DNA of 34,754 nt from JBPOHE01 sp052035915 (GTDB lineage Bacteria > Pseudomonadota > Gammaproteobacteria > Chromatiales > Chromatiaceae). Below the pieces are notes generated by a model that saw only the letters and a list, made by a program, of their open reading frames with translations, made no database searches and had not been told where the DNA came from. The stretch lies in contig JBPOHE010000101.1 in the NCBI GenBank assembly GCA_052035915.1, forward strand, positions 1-34,754, given 5' to 3'. Positions 5,915-15,800 of the stretch are shown piece after piece. The position numbers and the translations under genes are program-made. How positions within the stretch are numbered: position 1 is the first letter of the stretch; each line of letters begins with the position of its first letter.

Positions 5915-7708
5915 TCAGTTTGTGCCCTGAGATGTGGTCGCCCCTCCCAGCCCGGCCAGCAATTTCATGAAATTGCGCTTGGCCTTGAATCTGAAACGCA
6001 GCTCATCGAGGTAGTCGTCCCAGCTCGGCTCCACATCTCCTCCCGCCAGAGAGCGGATCTTTTCCACCAGGGCGATGGCCTCTTCGTAGGCGCGATTGTT
6101 GGTCTGCTCCACCAAGGCGTCCACCAGTCGCCGGTACACCGCCACCGCCTCCTGGGGATGCTCCTGGGCGCGCCGGTCCGCCAATCTCAACCACAGATCG
6201 TCCCGACAGAAACCCGCCTTGGCCTCCTGCCAGGCCGCCTCGGCTTCTTCCTCCCACAGCAGGATCTCCACCAGGGGCGATTGATCGGGCTTGGCGGAGA
6301 TCCGGCCGAGACCCGATCGGCTCCCGGTCTGAAAACGCCGTTGAATCTCCTGCCTCAGGTAGCCCAGGGCCTTCTCCCGCCAGGGCACCAAGGCGTCCAG
6401 CTCCTTGGCTAGTTGATGGAGTTTGGTGTAGGCGGGCAATCGCGGATCTTCCTCGAACGCCTTCCAGGCCAAGGCGAGAGACTCTTCCCCGCGCCCTCGA
6501 CGCCGATATTCCGCGATCAGAAAGTCCCGCAACCTGGAGTCCGTCCGCTCGGGGAAGGCGCTCAGGCCGCGTTCCGCCCATTCCAGGGCCTGATCCGGGG
6601 CATCGGCTTGGCGATAGATCTCAGCGATCTGCAGAAAATGCCAGGCGCTCGACAGATCCCTCGCCTTCACCGCCACCAGGACGTCGATGTCACCCTGGCG
6701 TAGCGCCAGGGTCTCCATGATGCGGGTAATGGCAGAACGACGGCCCTCCCACCTCTCTCCCCGCCCATCACCAGGCGCGAGCGCCGGAACCTTGGCCCAG
6801 GCCGCCTCGGCCAAGCCTCGATAGGCCGCCAAGCCGGCTTCCCCAAGCACCTCGGCATAGCGTTCGACGGCGTTGTAAAAGCCTTCCCAGCCCTGTTGCG
6901 CCTCAAACTGAAAGAGTTTTTCCGCCAGGACCTCCGGGTCCGGACGCGCGATTTCGCAGGCATTCAGATGGATATCCGCCAAGCGTTGCAGCACCCCACC
7001 CAACTCGCCGTTGGAGTCGTCACACTCCCCCATGATCTCTTCCAGCCTGGAGGTCGCCTGTTCCGCCAGATCCACCACCAGGGCCGCCCGGCCAGCGTCG
7101 ATCCAATCGCCCAGGGCCTTGACCACCACCTCGATGCCAGCAACGAATTCCGGCATCGCGTCGTATTCCACATAACCCCGCGTGGAGGTGGCCCGCTTTA
7201 AGGCCTCTTTCCAGCCTTTGATCGCCGTGCTGTCCCCCTTCAGGCTGCGGGCCCTGAGCCGCAGCCCTTCACGCAACCTATGGTCCCGTCCGCAGGCCTC
7301 CAGCAGTAACTCGATCAGGGCGTCCGGCTCCAGAAGGCCCAGATACTCCCGGATCTCCGCCATGGCTCCCGAGCCTCTTCGTGGGCTATCCGCCGCCAGC
7401 ATTACCGCTTCCGCTTCCGCTTCGGGGTCCTGTTCCGCCAACCAAGCCAGGGCCACCGCCACACAATGTTTACAGAAGGACCCTTCCTGCCCCACCGGGC
7501 AATCGCATTCGTAGCCGAGCCCACCGCCCTCTGCCCAGAGTTGTACCTGGTAATTCCGGGTGCCCTTGACCTGGGCGCCGATCCGGTCATCCCCCTCGAG
7601 GTCGAGCCATCTCACCCGGCCATCGGCAAAATACCGTTTGCCCCGGGCGTAATAGGCGCCTCCTGCCAGGCGCTCCAGCATCTTGACAATGGATTCTTGT
7701 AACTTCAT
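5915..7708 (-). CDS. SWIM zinc-finger protein with a long helical-repeat region
   Basis: The product has 597 residues. The N-terminal SWIM finger is CDC-x8-CKH (Cys68, Cys70, Cys79, His81), a predicted zinc site in a domain often involved in nucleic-acid or protein binding. The remaining ~500 residues are alpha-helical with TPR-like pairs (for example AWHFLQIAEIYRQADAPDQA and ALEWAERGLSAFPE). There is no membrane segment. Proteins of this layout are common in bacteria, but their function is not established. It lies upstream of the pseudokinase operon on the same strand, separated by 148 bases with repeats, so co-transcription is possible but unproven. Confidence 0.75.
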   Translation of the reverse strand: MKLQESIVKMLERLAGGAYYARGKRYFADGRVRWLDLEGDDRIGAQVKGTRNYQVQLWAEGGGLGYECDCPVGQEGSFCKHCVAVALAWLAEQDPEAEAEAVMLAADSPRRGSGAMAEIREYLGLLEPDALIELLLEACGRDHRLREGLRLRARSLKGDSTAIKGWKEALKRATSTRGYVEYDAMPEFVAGIEVVVKALGDWIDAGRAALVVDLAEQATSRLEEIMGECDDSNGELGGVLQRLADIHLNACEIARPDPEVLAEKLFQFEAQQGWEGFYNAVERYAEVLGEAGLAAYRGLAEAAWAKVPALAPGDGRGERWEGRRSAITRIMETLALRQGDIDVLVAVKARDLSSAWHFLQIAEIYRQADAPDQALEWAERGLSAFPERTDSRLRDFLIAEYRRRGRGEESLALAWKAFEEDPRLPAYTKLHQLAKELDALVPWREKALGYLRQEIQRRFQTGSRSGLGRISAKPDQSPLVEILLWEEEAEAAWQEAKAGFCRDDLWLRLADRRAQEHPQEAVAVYRRLVDALVEQTNNRAYEEAIALVEKIRSLAGGDVEPSWDDYLDELRFRFKAKRNFMKLLAGLGGATTSQGTN

Positions 7709-7850
7709 GGGCTTGGAAAGGCTGTTGGGAGCCGCATGGAAAGCGGCTTGGTCGCAATGAATGGGAAGGAATTGTATTCCCGAGTCCCGGGGTTGTCGAA
7801 AAGGGGGAAGCAGAGCGTACCCGAGAGGGTTTTATGTTGCCGAAGACTCT

Positions 7851-7966
7851 CGGGCCTGGGCGCATTGGTCCGGTTTTCTGTTCTCAAATGAGAAACAATG
7901 CCTATTTATTCCGCGCTATTGTTCTCCTAAAGAGAACGAATAATGGTCATTTTCAGCCCAGGCCCG
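7851..7966. repeat. GTTCT-dyad intergenic element, copy 2 (best preserved)
   Basis: Length is 116 bp. Perfect 11-base terminal inverted repeats: CGGGCCTGGGC (7851-7861) and GCCCAGGCCCG (7956-7966). Inside are two dyads, GTTCTCAAATGAGAAAC (imperfect) and GTTCTCCTAAAGAGAAC. Read on the minus strand it aligns along its full length with the copy at 29308-29424. It lies between the 3' end of the cysteine-rich small gene and the start of the SWIM gene. It is the main content of the 7709-8004 gap. Confidence 0.85.
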
Positions 7967-8004
7967 GAACCAGCGAGCGCGAAGGGTTCATGCGCGATCT
8001 GAAT

Positions 8005-8301
8005 TCAGCGTTTGAATAAGGCTTCCGCCGCTCGCCGCAGATCCTCTTGGGGAGACGAGGGGCGGCGGAGGGGGGTTGGGGTGGGTTCGAAATACTCGCA
8101 GAAATTCGGGCGTTCTTTGTCGGGCACAGGGTCCAGATTGATTTCGGCGCAATCATTGGGCTTACCCGGGGTATAAAACCGGCAGTTCCGACAACAATGG
8201 GTCGCCTTGGCGCAGTCCGGACAGCGTCCCTCCCGATGATAGTTTTCCGCTGTCAGTTTCTTTCCGCACTGCCAGCAACTACCCGAGGCATAAGGATTCA
8301 T
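8005..8301 (-). CDS. Small cysteine-rich zinc-ribbon-like protein
   Basis: The protein has about 98 residues with cysteine pairs CWQC, CPDC and CCRNC plus later single cysteines, as expected for two small zinc ribbons. The C-terminal third is polar and Pro-rich and ends in a short helix. No signal peptide is present. The start was chosen at 8299-8301 (MNPYASGSCW) because GGAG lies 9 bases upstream. An ATG at 8305-8307 and a TTG at 8314-8316 are alternatives. I recognise the fold type but not a named function. Confidence 0.65.
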   Translation of the reverse strand: MNPYASGSCWQCGKKLTAENYHREGRCPDCAKATHCCRNCRFYTPGKPNDCAEINLDPVPDKERPNFCEYFEPTPTPLRRPSSPQEDLRRAAEALFKR

Positions 8302-8400
8302 ACTCATTGGCTCCAATAACGATGGCGGTCTGACCCGCCTTTCTCACCAACCGCCAGCCCGCATTTCTCACCGGGTGCCGTAGCGAGGGCGGACGCCGAG

Positions 8401-11400
8401 TCAATCGCTCCCGGCCCGGACTGAAGAGGCGTCATCCCGGGAAACGGCCTCGTTGTTGTCAGCGCCAGGCTTGGCGAACAACTGGATCGACACCGGCACG
8501 CGATGCATCAGATAGCGATTCATGATCTCGGCCAGCGCCTCCCGTTTGACGGGTTTGGCGACGAAGTCATCCATTCCCGCCTCCATGCAGTGTTGACGAT
8601 CGATTTCCATCGCATGGGCCGTCATGGCCAGAATAGGCAATCGATCCGCTTTATCTCCCTCGCCGGCACGAATGCGCCTGGTCGCTTCGAGTCCATCCAT
8701 CACCGGCATCTGCACATCCATCAGCACCAGGTCATAAGGCGCCAGACTGAGGGCCTGCAGGGCCTCTTCCCCACTGCCCACGGCCTGGGCTCGGTATCCC
8801 AAGCGTTCCAGGATACCCAGGGTGACCTTTTGATTGGTGATATTGTCTTCCGCCACCAGGATACGGAAAGGATGTTGCCCCTGAGCGCTACGCTTGGCCG
8901 CGTGATGAAATGGATGCACCTGGGGATCCGGGGCGAACAATCGGGCCAGCACCCGGCGGACGATCCCTTTCTTGATGGGCTTGATGATGTAGTTGGCAAA
9001 AAGAGCGCCATGCTGGCGCAGGGTATCGCTCATCTGGCTGCGCGAGGAAACCAATACCAGAAGTGGACGACCGAATCCCGGCTCGGCCAGGATGGTCTCA
9101 CCCAGCTCGATCCCGTCCGTCCCCGGCATCATCAGATCCACCAGCACGATATCCGCCCGGACTCCATCGGCCGCCATATCCTTGAGTTGCCGCCAGGCCT
9201 GTTGGGCCGAAGTGGCCTGATAGGTCTGGCAGCCAAAGGCGTGCAGATACTCCGAGAGCACCCGCAGATTGGTGGGGTTGTCGTCCACGACCAGCACCAG
9301 TTTCCCTTCCAGGACGGCTTCCGGGGGATCCGGGGCCGCCGCCGCGGGTTCCAGAACGAAGGGCAGGGTGAACCAGAAGGTGGCCCCCTTTCCCACCTGG
9401 CTGATCATATCGATGTGCCCACCCATGAGTTCCACCAGCCGTTTGCAGATCGCCAACCCCAATCCTGTCCCCTCGTAGCGCCGCGTGACGGAGGAATCCA
9501 CCTGGGAAAAGGAGCGAAACAAACGACTCCGCAACTCGGGGGCGATGCCGATACCCGTGTCGCGGACATTGAATCTCAGGTTGCAATGGGTATCGCCGAG
9601 ATGAATCAGTTCCACATCCAAGGCGATTTCACCTTTGTCGGTAAACTTGACGGCATTGCTGACCAGATTCACCAACACCTGACGTATCCGGCCGGGGTCC
9701 CCACGCAATCCGGTGGGGACGGTCGGCGGCACCAGGCAGGAAAGTTCGAGTCCCTTTTCCTGGGCCCCGGTGGCCATGAGATCGGCCACTTCCTCGACCA
9801 GGATACGGAGATCGAAACCGACATCCTCGATATCCATCTTACCGGCCTCGATCTTCGAGTAGTCGAGCAGGTCGTTGATGACGGCCAATAATTTATCCGC
9901 CGAGGTGCGAATGATCTCCACATACTCCCGCTGATGCGGCTCCAGTCTGGTATCCAGCAACAGGTCGGTCATACCCACCACACCATTCATGGGGGTGCGG
10001 ATCTCATGGCTCATGTTGGCCAGAAATTCACTCTTGGCTCGATTGGCGGACTCCGCGGCCTCCTTCCCTTTTTGCAGCACCTCGGCGGCGTTACGGCTCT
10101 CCGTGATATCCCGGATACTGGAACGTTGTCCCAGGCAGGTGCCGTCGGTATCGAAGATGGGCTGCCAGGAAACAGCGGCCCAGGTCATCCGCCCATCCCG
10201 ACGGAGCAGACGGAATTCGAGATCCTGACCGGACGAGTCCGGAGAGGAAAAAAGCGCCTCGCGGACCCGCTGCCGATCTTCCAGCGCGACCATCGGCAAG
10301 GGAAAATTCGGCATCCGTAGACATTCCTCGGCGGAATAACCGCTGAACCGCTCGACCGCCGGGTTTACCCAGAGTAACCGGCCATCGGCGGCCATCCAGT
10401 TTTCCCAGCCATAGGTGTAGTCGGCCACGGCTCGGAACTCGCGCTCGCTCTTCCGCAAAGCCGCTTCCGCCCGCCGACGCTCGACGATTTCCTGCTGCAA
10501 TTGCTGGTTTTTCTCCCTGACTTCATGCTCGCGCAGGGATGACTCCCGCAGATGGACATCCAGCGCCACCGCACGAAAGTTGAGACGAATGATGAAGACC
10601 ATGCCGAAAAGCAGCGCCAAGGCGAGCGCCCCCGTGCTCAGAAGCTGCTGCCAGGGCAATTTGGCGGCATAGACCTGATCGACCGGAAGCAATTCCAAAA
10701 GATAAAAGTGGGTATTTCCTATCTCCGCTGAGGTAACGAGATACGCTTCCCCGTCCAGGGTGTGGGTGGGATAACTCTCTTTTCGCGAGAGCCAGGCCGG
10801 ATCGAAGCCAGCCAACGACAGCCTCATCGGGTTGTCGAGGCTCAGCAGGCGTCCCTGTTGCAGGGTGACGATACTCCCCAGTCGGGAAGTTTTCTGCGCT
10901 GGTTCGGTATAGAAATAGCGGTGCAGGCTTTCCGGGTTCAACCAGGCGATCAATTGCCCGGCAAAACCATCCTTGAAATAGTACGCCATGGAGACTTTCA
11001 GCCCCTGCCCTCCCTCGGTCAGGACAATCCGCCCCAAGCGATGATCCGGGGCGAGCCAAGCCGTCCACATCGGTGGCCCCCGCCTGGCCGATCCACCCGG
11101 GTCATCCGTATCGACCAGCCCCCTCCCCTCTTCATCGATAAGCAGCAGCCGGGAATACAAAGGTATATCGGCAATATGCTTGCGGGCGATCAAGTCGTCA
11201 AAGCGGCCGCGAATCGGGAGAAGGCTTTGTTTGAGACCGTATTCCTCGCTCATCCCTAGGGCCCGGTTTTCATAGAAGACCGAGACTTCCCTCGACAGGG
11301 CCAGGTTCAGCAGATCATCCCGCCGCTCGTTGAAAAAATATTCCAAGATCCCAGCCCGTCCTTCCACGTCCTTGCGAATCTGGGTCATGGTGGTGAGCTG

Positions 11401-11535
11401 AAGATCCGTAGCGTAGCGATAATTGGTGATGAGCAGATAGGTGACATAAAGAATAAGCGCCACGCCGCCGATGAACATGGCCGAGAGATGGGTGAAGGAT
11501 TGGTTCCCGGCACCCTTCTTCACTGAAGCATCCAT
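8401..11535 (-). CDS. Hybrid sensor histidine kinase with periplasmic sensor, PAS, and two receiver domains
   Basis: The product has 1044 residues. Two membrane helices (about 18-37 and 298-317) bracket a ~260-residue periplasmic sensor of likely double-Cache type. Then come a coiled linker, a PAS domain (about 365-480), HisKA with the phospho-accepting His510 in SHEIRTPMNG, an HATPase with N box NLVSNAVKF and GTGLGL, and two receivers. Receiver 1 has VVDDN and Asp near 800. Receiver 2 has VAEDN, Asp near 940 and the conserved KP lysine. The layout is BarA-like but without a C-terminal HPt domain, so phosphate must pass to a separate HPt protein. It lies 75 bases after the periplasmic binding protein gene on the same strand, suggesting that protein delivers its signal. 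Confidence 0.93.
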   Translation of the reverse strand: MDASVKKGAGNQSFTHLSAMFIGGVALILYVTYLLITNYRYATDLQLTTMTQIRKDVEGRAGILEYFFNERRDDLLNLALSREVSVFYENRALGMSEEYGLKQSLLPIRGRFDDLIARKHIADIPLYSRLLLIDEEGRGLVDTDDPGGSARRGPPMWTAWLAPDHRLGRIVLTEGGQGLKVSMAYYFKDGFAGQLIAWLNPESLHRYFYTEPAQKTSRLGSIVTLQQGRLLSLDNPMRLSLAGFDPAWLSRKESYPTHTLDGEAYLVTSAEIGNTHFYLLELLPVDQVYAAKLPWQQLLSTGALALALLFGMVFIIRLNFRAVALDVHLRESSLREHEVREKNQQLQQEIVERRRAEAALRKSEREFRAVADYTYGWENWMAADGRLLWVNPAVERFSGYSAEECLRMPNFPLPMVALEDRQRVREALFSSPDSSGQDLEFRLLRRDGRMTWAAVSWQPIFDTDGTCLGQRSSIRDITESRNAAEVLQKGKEAAESANRAKSEFLANMSHEIRTPMNGVVGMTDLLLDTRLEPHQREYVEIIRTSADKLLAVINDLLDYSKIEAGKMDIEDVGFDLRILVEEVADLMATGAQEKGLELSCLVPPTVPTGLRGDPGRIRQVLVNLVSNAVKFTDKGEIALDVELIHLGDTHCNLRFNVRDTGIGIAPELRSRLFRSFSQVDSSVTRRYEGTGLGLAICKRLVELMGGHIDMISQVGKGATFWFTLPFVLEPAAAAPDPPEAVLEGKLVLVVDDNPTNLRVLSEYLHAFGCQTYQATSAQQAWRQLKDMAADGVRADIVLVDLMMPGTDGIELGETILAEPGFGRPLLVLVSSRSQMSDTLRQHGALFANYIIKPIKKGIVRRVLARLFAPDPQVHPFHHAAKRSAQGQHPFRILVAEDNITNQKVTLGILERLGYRAQAVGSGEEALQALSLAPYDLVLMDVQMPVMDGLEATRRIRAGEGDKADRLPILAMTAHAMEIDRQHCMEAGMDDFVAKPVKREALAEIMNRYLMHRVPVSIQLFAKPGADNNEAVSRDDASSVRAGSD

Positions 11536-11610
11536 TGAATATTCATTCTCTCAATCACCCCCTGGATTCCTTGGGATCCTCTTCCTTCCCATATAGCCGT
11601 GGTTCCTGTT

Positions 11611-12504
11611 CTAGTTGCTGGCAAGAAACCCCGGAAAGTAGCCGGATACGAAGGGATAGTATTTGGTCACCAGGCGGCGGAAACTTCCATCCGCCCTCCG
11701 CTTGGCGAGGAAAGCGTTGAATCGCTCCCGCAATTGCCTGGAGTCGGGACGAAAGGCGGGAGCCATCGACTGCACCTCACTCACCGGACCGATGATCTTG
11801 ATCTGGCCAGGCCATTTCTGTAGCGCCACCAAGGCATCCGGAACATCCAACAGGGTAAACTCCGACTCCTTGTTGATGACCGCCGGCGCCAGTTCGTTGA
11901 GGGTGCCACGGAACAAAGAGATGCGTGCCCCGGTGGCCTCCATGTTGTAGAGCGCGGGATCCAGACAGGTATCCAGCTTCCCCAGGAGACTGCGCGCGGA
12001 GAGAACGGATTTGGTGGCCAGGATATCTTGTTCCAACTGACCGCTGGGTTTGATGGGAGAAACCAGGGCATCCGCCCGGGAGACCAACCATACCTGAGTC
12101 GGGAAGGATGGATTGCCGAAGGCCACCACCTTTTCCCGCCAGGGGATTCGTGTCATGCCGGTAGCAATCACGTCGCCCCGAATGGGAACCTCGCCCCCGA
12201 TCTCGACCTCGTCTCCAACCGCCTTGACCCCTTTACCGATAAGATCGCCGATGATCTGCCCCCAGTCCGTCCTGACGAACTGATAGCGCACACCGAGGTG
12301 GGCGGCGAAGTCCTGCATCAACTCCACATCCATGCCGTCCCCCGCGCCACTGATGAAATTGGCGTAGGGAACCCCCAGATGACGTAACACACCCTTGGAT
12401 TTGATTTGATCGAGATCCTGGGCCAGGGCCGAGTAACAGAAACCCAGCAGGCTGATAACAGTGATACACCAACGTAGCAAGAACAACCCTTTAACGGCCA
12501 TCAT
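11611..12504 (-). CDS. Periplasmic solute-binding protein (SBP_bac_3 type)
   Basis: The product has 297 residues. A signal peptide ends around residue 29 (CYSALAQ). The mature chain has the family pattern of a type-II periplasmic binding protein (QIKSKGVLRHLGVPYANF, then GMDVELMQDFAAHLGVRY), and the C-terminus keeps the LVTKYYP-like ending of amino-acid-binding members. A GGGAGAGGG ribosome site precedes the ATG pair. No transporter permease or ATPase gene is adjacent; instead a hybrid kinase follows after 106 bases or less. It may serve as the ligand sensor of that kinase rather than for uptake; this is inferred from context. Confidence 0.85.
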   Translation of the reverse strand: MMAVKGLFLLRWCITVISLLGFCYSALAQDLDQIKSKGVLRHLGVPYANFISGAGDGMDVELMQDFAAHLGVRYQFVRTDWGQIIGDLIGKGVKAVGDEVEIGGEVPIRGDVIATGMTRIPWREKVVAFGNPSFPTQVWLVSRADALVSPIKPSGQLEQDILATKSVLSARSLLGKLDTCLDPALYNMEATGARISLFRGTLNELAPAVINKESEFTLLDVPDALVALQKWPGQIKIIGPVSEVQSMAPAFRPDSRQLRERFNAFLAKRRADGSFRRLVTKYYPFVSGYFPGFLASN

Positions 12505-12545
12505 CCCTCTCCCTTAAACAATAAACCTAAATCGAGCATCCCAAG

Positions 12546-12564
12546 AGGAATCATTCTCATTAAG
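12546..12564 (-). promoter_or_regulatory. Weak Fur-box-like site upstream of the binding-protein gene
   Basis: The minus strand reads CTTAATGAGAATGATTCCT, which matches the 19-base Fur consensus at 12 positions by eye. It lies about 42 bases before the start of the solute-binding protein gene, a plausible operator position. The match is modest and AT-rich promoter DNA can resemble Fur sites. Confidence 0.2.
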
Positions 12565-12680
12565 CATTATTCATCAGCACCTATACGACAAGCCTGTTTC
12601 CAACGCAGATACACTACTCCCGGCGATCACCACACCAGCCCAGTCGATCACTAAACCCCAGGATTTTAGGAAAAAACCCT

Positions 12681-12786
12681 AAGGCGATTTCTGTCAAAAG
12701 AAATACCAGCCGGCTGTCTGTTCGTCCGCCTTCGGCGTTCCGCCAGCCGGCGCATTCTGGTATATCTTTTTCCGGCAATCGCCTAA
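12681..12786. mobile_element. MITE-like element A, downstream of the second hybrid kinase
   Basis: The element is about 106 bp. Ends are AGGCGATT (12682-12689) and AATCGCCT (12777-12784). An inner inverted pair ATACCAG (12703-12709) / CTGGTAT (12757-12763) and a CCGCCTTCGGCG core allow a long hairpin. The same element occurs inverted at 16233-16356. It encodes no protein. Together with the possible Fur site it is the content of the 12505-12843 gap. Confidence 0.8.
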
Positions 12787-12843
12787 CGCACGCTACTAGA
12801 GGCGTCATGAATCAACGCCTCATCCGACTCGGAGGGGGTTTCC

Positions 12844-15800
12844 TCAGACCAGCAGGGCGTCGATCTCCCGCTTGACCCGTTGGTACTCGGCTACCAGCCG
12901 CTTGAATGGCTCCACGGCACCCTCGACGGTGCCGCTTCGACCCAGTATCTCCAGTTCCTTGGCCATGGCGGACAAGGTCAGCGCCCCCAGATTGGCGCTG
13001 CCGGACTTCAAGGAATGGGCGGCCAAGCCCATATTATCGGCCTTCTTGCTGAGAATGGCGTCCCGTATCTCCATCAAGCGCTTGGGACTCTCCAATAGAT
13101 ATGACTGTAACAACTCATTGAAGCCGTCTTCGAGCAGTTCACGCAATTCCCCGAGAACGATCGGATCCAGGGCCGGGCTTTCGCCTCCCGAGGAGGGGGA
13201 TGGCTGTGGCATGGGTTGAGGCTCCTTCGGGCTACTGTCGGTGGCCGGCAGCCATTTTGTCAACATGGCCGCCAGATCGGGACGAGTAAAGGGTTTATCT
13301 AGGAAATCATCCATCCCAGCTTGCTGGCTGAGGTCTCGATCACCTGGATGGGTGCTGGCCGTCATAGCGATGATGGGTATCCGGCGTTCCGACGCCGATT
13401 GCCGTTCCTGTTGACGGATGGCGCGGGTGGCCTCGTAACCGTCCATCTCGGGTAATTGGCAATCCATCAAAATCAGATCATAGCCTCCTTCGCGCGAAGC
13501 TATCACGGCTTGCCGACCATTATCCACCATATCGGCCTGGACACCGAGTTTGCGCAGGTTGGCCATGGCCACTTTCTGATTGACCTGGTTGTCTTCCACC
13601 AGAAGAATCTTATGTCCAGAGAAAGTGGGCGCAGGGGTTGCAGACTTATTCTGCTCCTCCCGCCCCCGCCGCGAGCCCGTTATCTCCAGCCAACGATCGA
13701 TCATCTCCTTGAGTTGGGCCTGTTTGACCGGCTTGGACAGATAATCATCCATGCCCGATTCCAGGCAGCGTTCCCTGTCACCCTGCATGGCATTGGCCGT
13801 CAGGGCTAAAATTGGGAGCCGCCCCCTGTGCCCGCCCTCTTCCCGTTGTCGGATCAACCGGGTCGCCTCGAAACCGTCCATCCCTGGCATCTGGCAATCC
13901 ATAAGGATGATATCGAATTTTCCCTTATCAAACGCCTCCAGGGCCTGAAAACCATTTTCCGCCACATCCACCGAGTAACCCGACTTGATCAGCATTTGCC
14001 TGGCCACCTTCTGATTGACCAGATTGTCTTCCACCAACAAAACCCGGGCTCCGGTGGGGGAAGCAGCCGGTTCGGGCAGTTTGACAGCGGCCGGCGATGC
14101 TGGCCGAGACTGGATCGCCGGCTGGGGGATGGAGATCGCCTCAGGAAGAGGCTTGGGTACAGAGGCTTGTGAAGGAAAGAGAACACTATCGAGACTCAGC
14201 GTCTCTTCAACGACAGCCGCCGCGGGTTGGCCCTGGGAAGTGGCCGATTTGGAGGACCAGGGTTTTTCAGTCGGAAGTACCAAGCCTTCTTCTTCATGAG
14301 CCCCATCCCCCTCGCCAGGTTCTCTGGTTTCCCTAGCAAGCTGGCACAAGAGATCGAACAGGGTATCGAGCTGCACTGGCATGGAAATAAAGCCATCGAT
14401 CTCGGCTGTTTCGTCAGCGACACTTGCCAGTTCCGGATCACCTACCAGGATCACTGCCGGCTCGATCGGCAGCATCTCCGCCTTCACCCGCTTGGCAAAG
14501 TCGGCGGGATCCAAGCCGGCACGTCCTCCTTGAACGATCACCACGTCGTAACACCAGGTGATACCGATGCGTGCCCCTTCTCGGAGCTTGTCGATCGCCT
14601 CGAGCAGAAAGATGGCCTGATTCTGGCTGGCCCGCCAGTGGGACAATTGCTGCTCCAGGGTATGGCGCAACACGGGGGTATGCACCACCAACAATATCCG
14701 GGAACCCAGGAGGTCGCTCCGGGCGGGATGCTTGGTGTCATGTCGTTTGCCCAGACGGACGGTGAACCAGAAAGTGCTCCCCTGTCCCGGGGTGCTGGTC
14801 ACCCCGATCTGACCTCCCATCAGCTCCACCAAGCGCTTGGCGATGGAAAGCCCCAATCCCGATCCACCGAATCGCCTCGCCATGGAGCCATCGGCCTGGG
14901 TAAAGGGACGAAACAAACGTTGCTGGACATCGACAGGTATCCCGATGCCGCTATCCTCGACCTCGAAGCGGAGCAGATAATCCGTCCGGCTCTGCCGGAC
15001 TAAGCTCCCCCGCACCTGGATGCGACCCTTCTGGGTGAATTTTTCCGCATTGTTCACCAAGTTGCTCAGCACCTGGCGTAGCCGGGTGGGATCCCCCCGC
15101 ATCACCACGGACATATCCGTCGCCAGGCTATAACTGACCTGAACTCCCTTGGTACGCGCCCTCCTGCCGACGAGGTTGGTCACATCGGCCACGGTCTTGG
15201 CCACATCGAACTCGATATTCTCCAGTTGCATCTGCCCGCTTTCGATCTTGGAGAAGTCGAGGACATTGTTGATGATCTTGATCAGGGTTTCGGCGGAACT
15301 ATGGGCAGTGACGACCAATTCCCGCTGCTCCTCCCCCATCTCCATATCCTCTAGTAACTCCAGGGTGCCCAGAACCCCGTTCATCGGGGTGCGGATTTCG
15401 TGGCTCACGGTGGCGAGAAACTCACCTTTGGCCGAGCTCGCCTGCTCCGCTTCCTCCTTGGCCTTTTGCAAGTCCTGTTCCATCCGGAGGCGTTCGCCGA
15501 TCTCGGCCTTCAACCCTTCGTTCAATTGCTCGCTACGTTCCTTGGCCTGAGTGAGAAAGGTCACCAGATTGGTGTTTTCGAGGCGCAGACTGAGGGCGTT
15601 CAAGATGGTGCTGCGGGTTCGCCAGGCCGAGGCGACCATGGTCAGGAGAAACACCAAGGCGGCGAGTCCCATGGCCCACTGGACATGGACACCATAGAGA
15701 AAGAAGCTGGCGATCAGGGGAACCAGGCTCAACAACACGAACACCAGCAGGGAAGTCATCATGGGGGTCAGCACCGGCACGGCGCCGGCCACCACCCCGC

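Noticed and set aside
8503..9891. Plus-strand frame of 462 codons antisense to the first hybrid kinase
   Set aside because: It mirrors the kinase and receiver codons and is His/Gln-rich, as expected of an antisense shadow.
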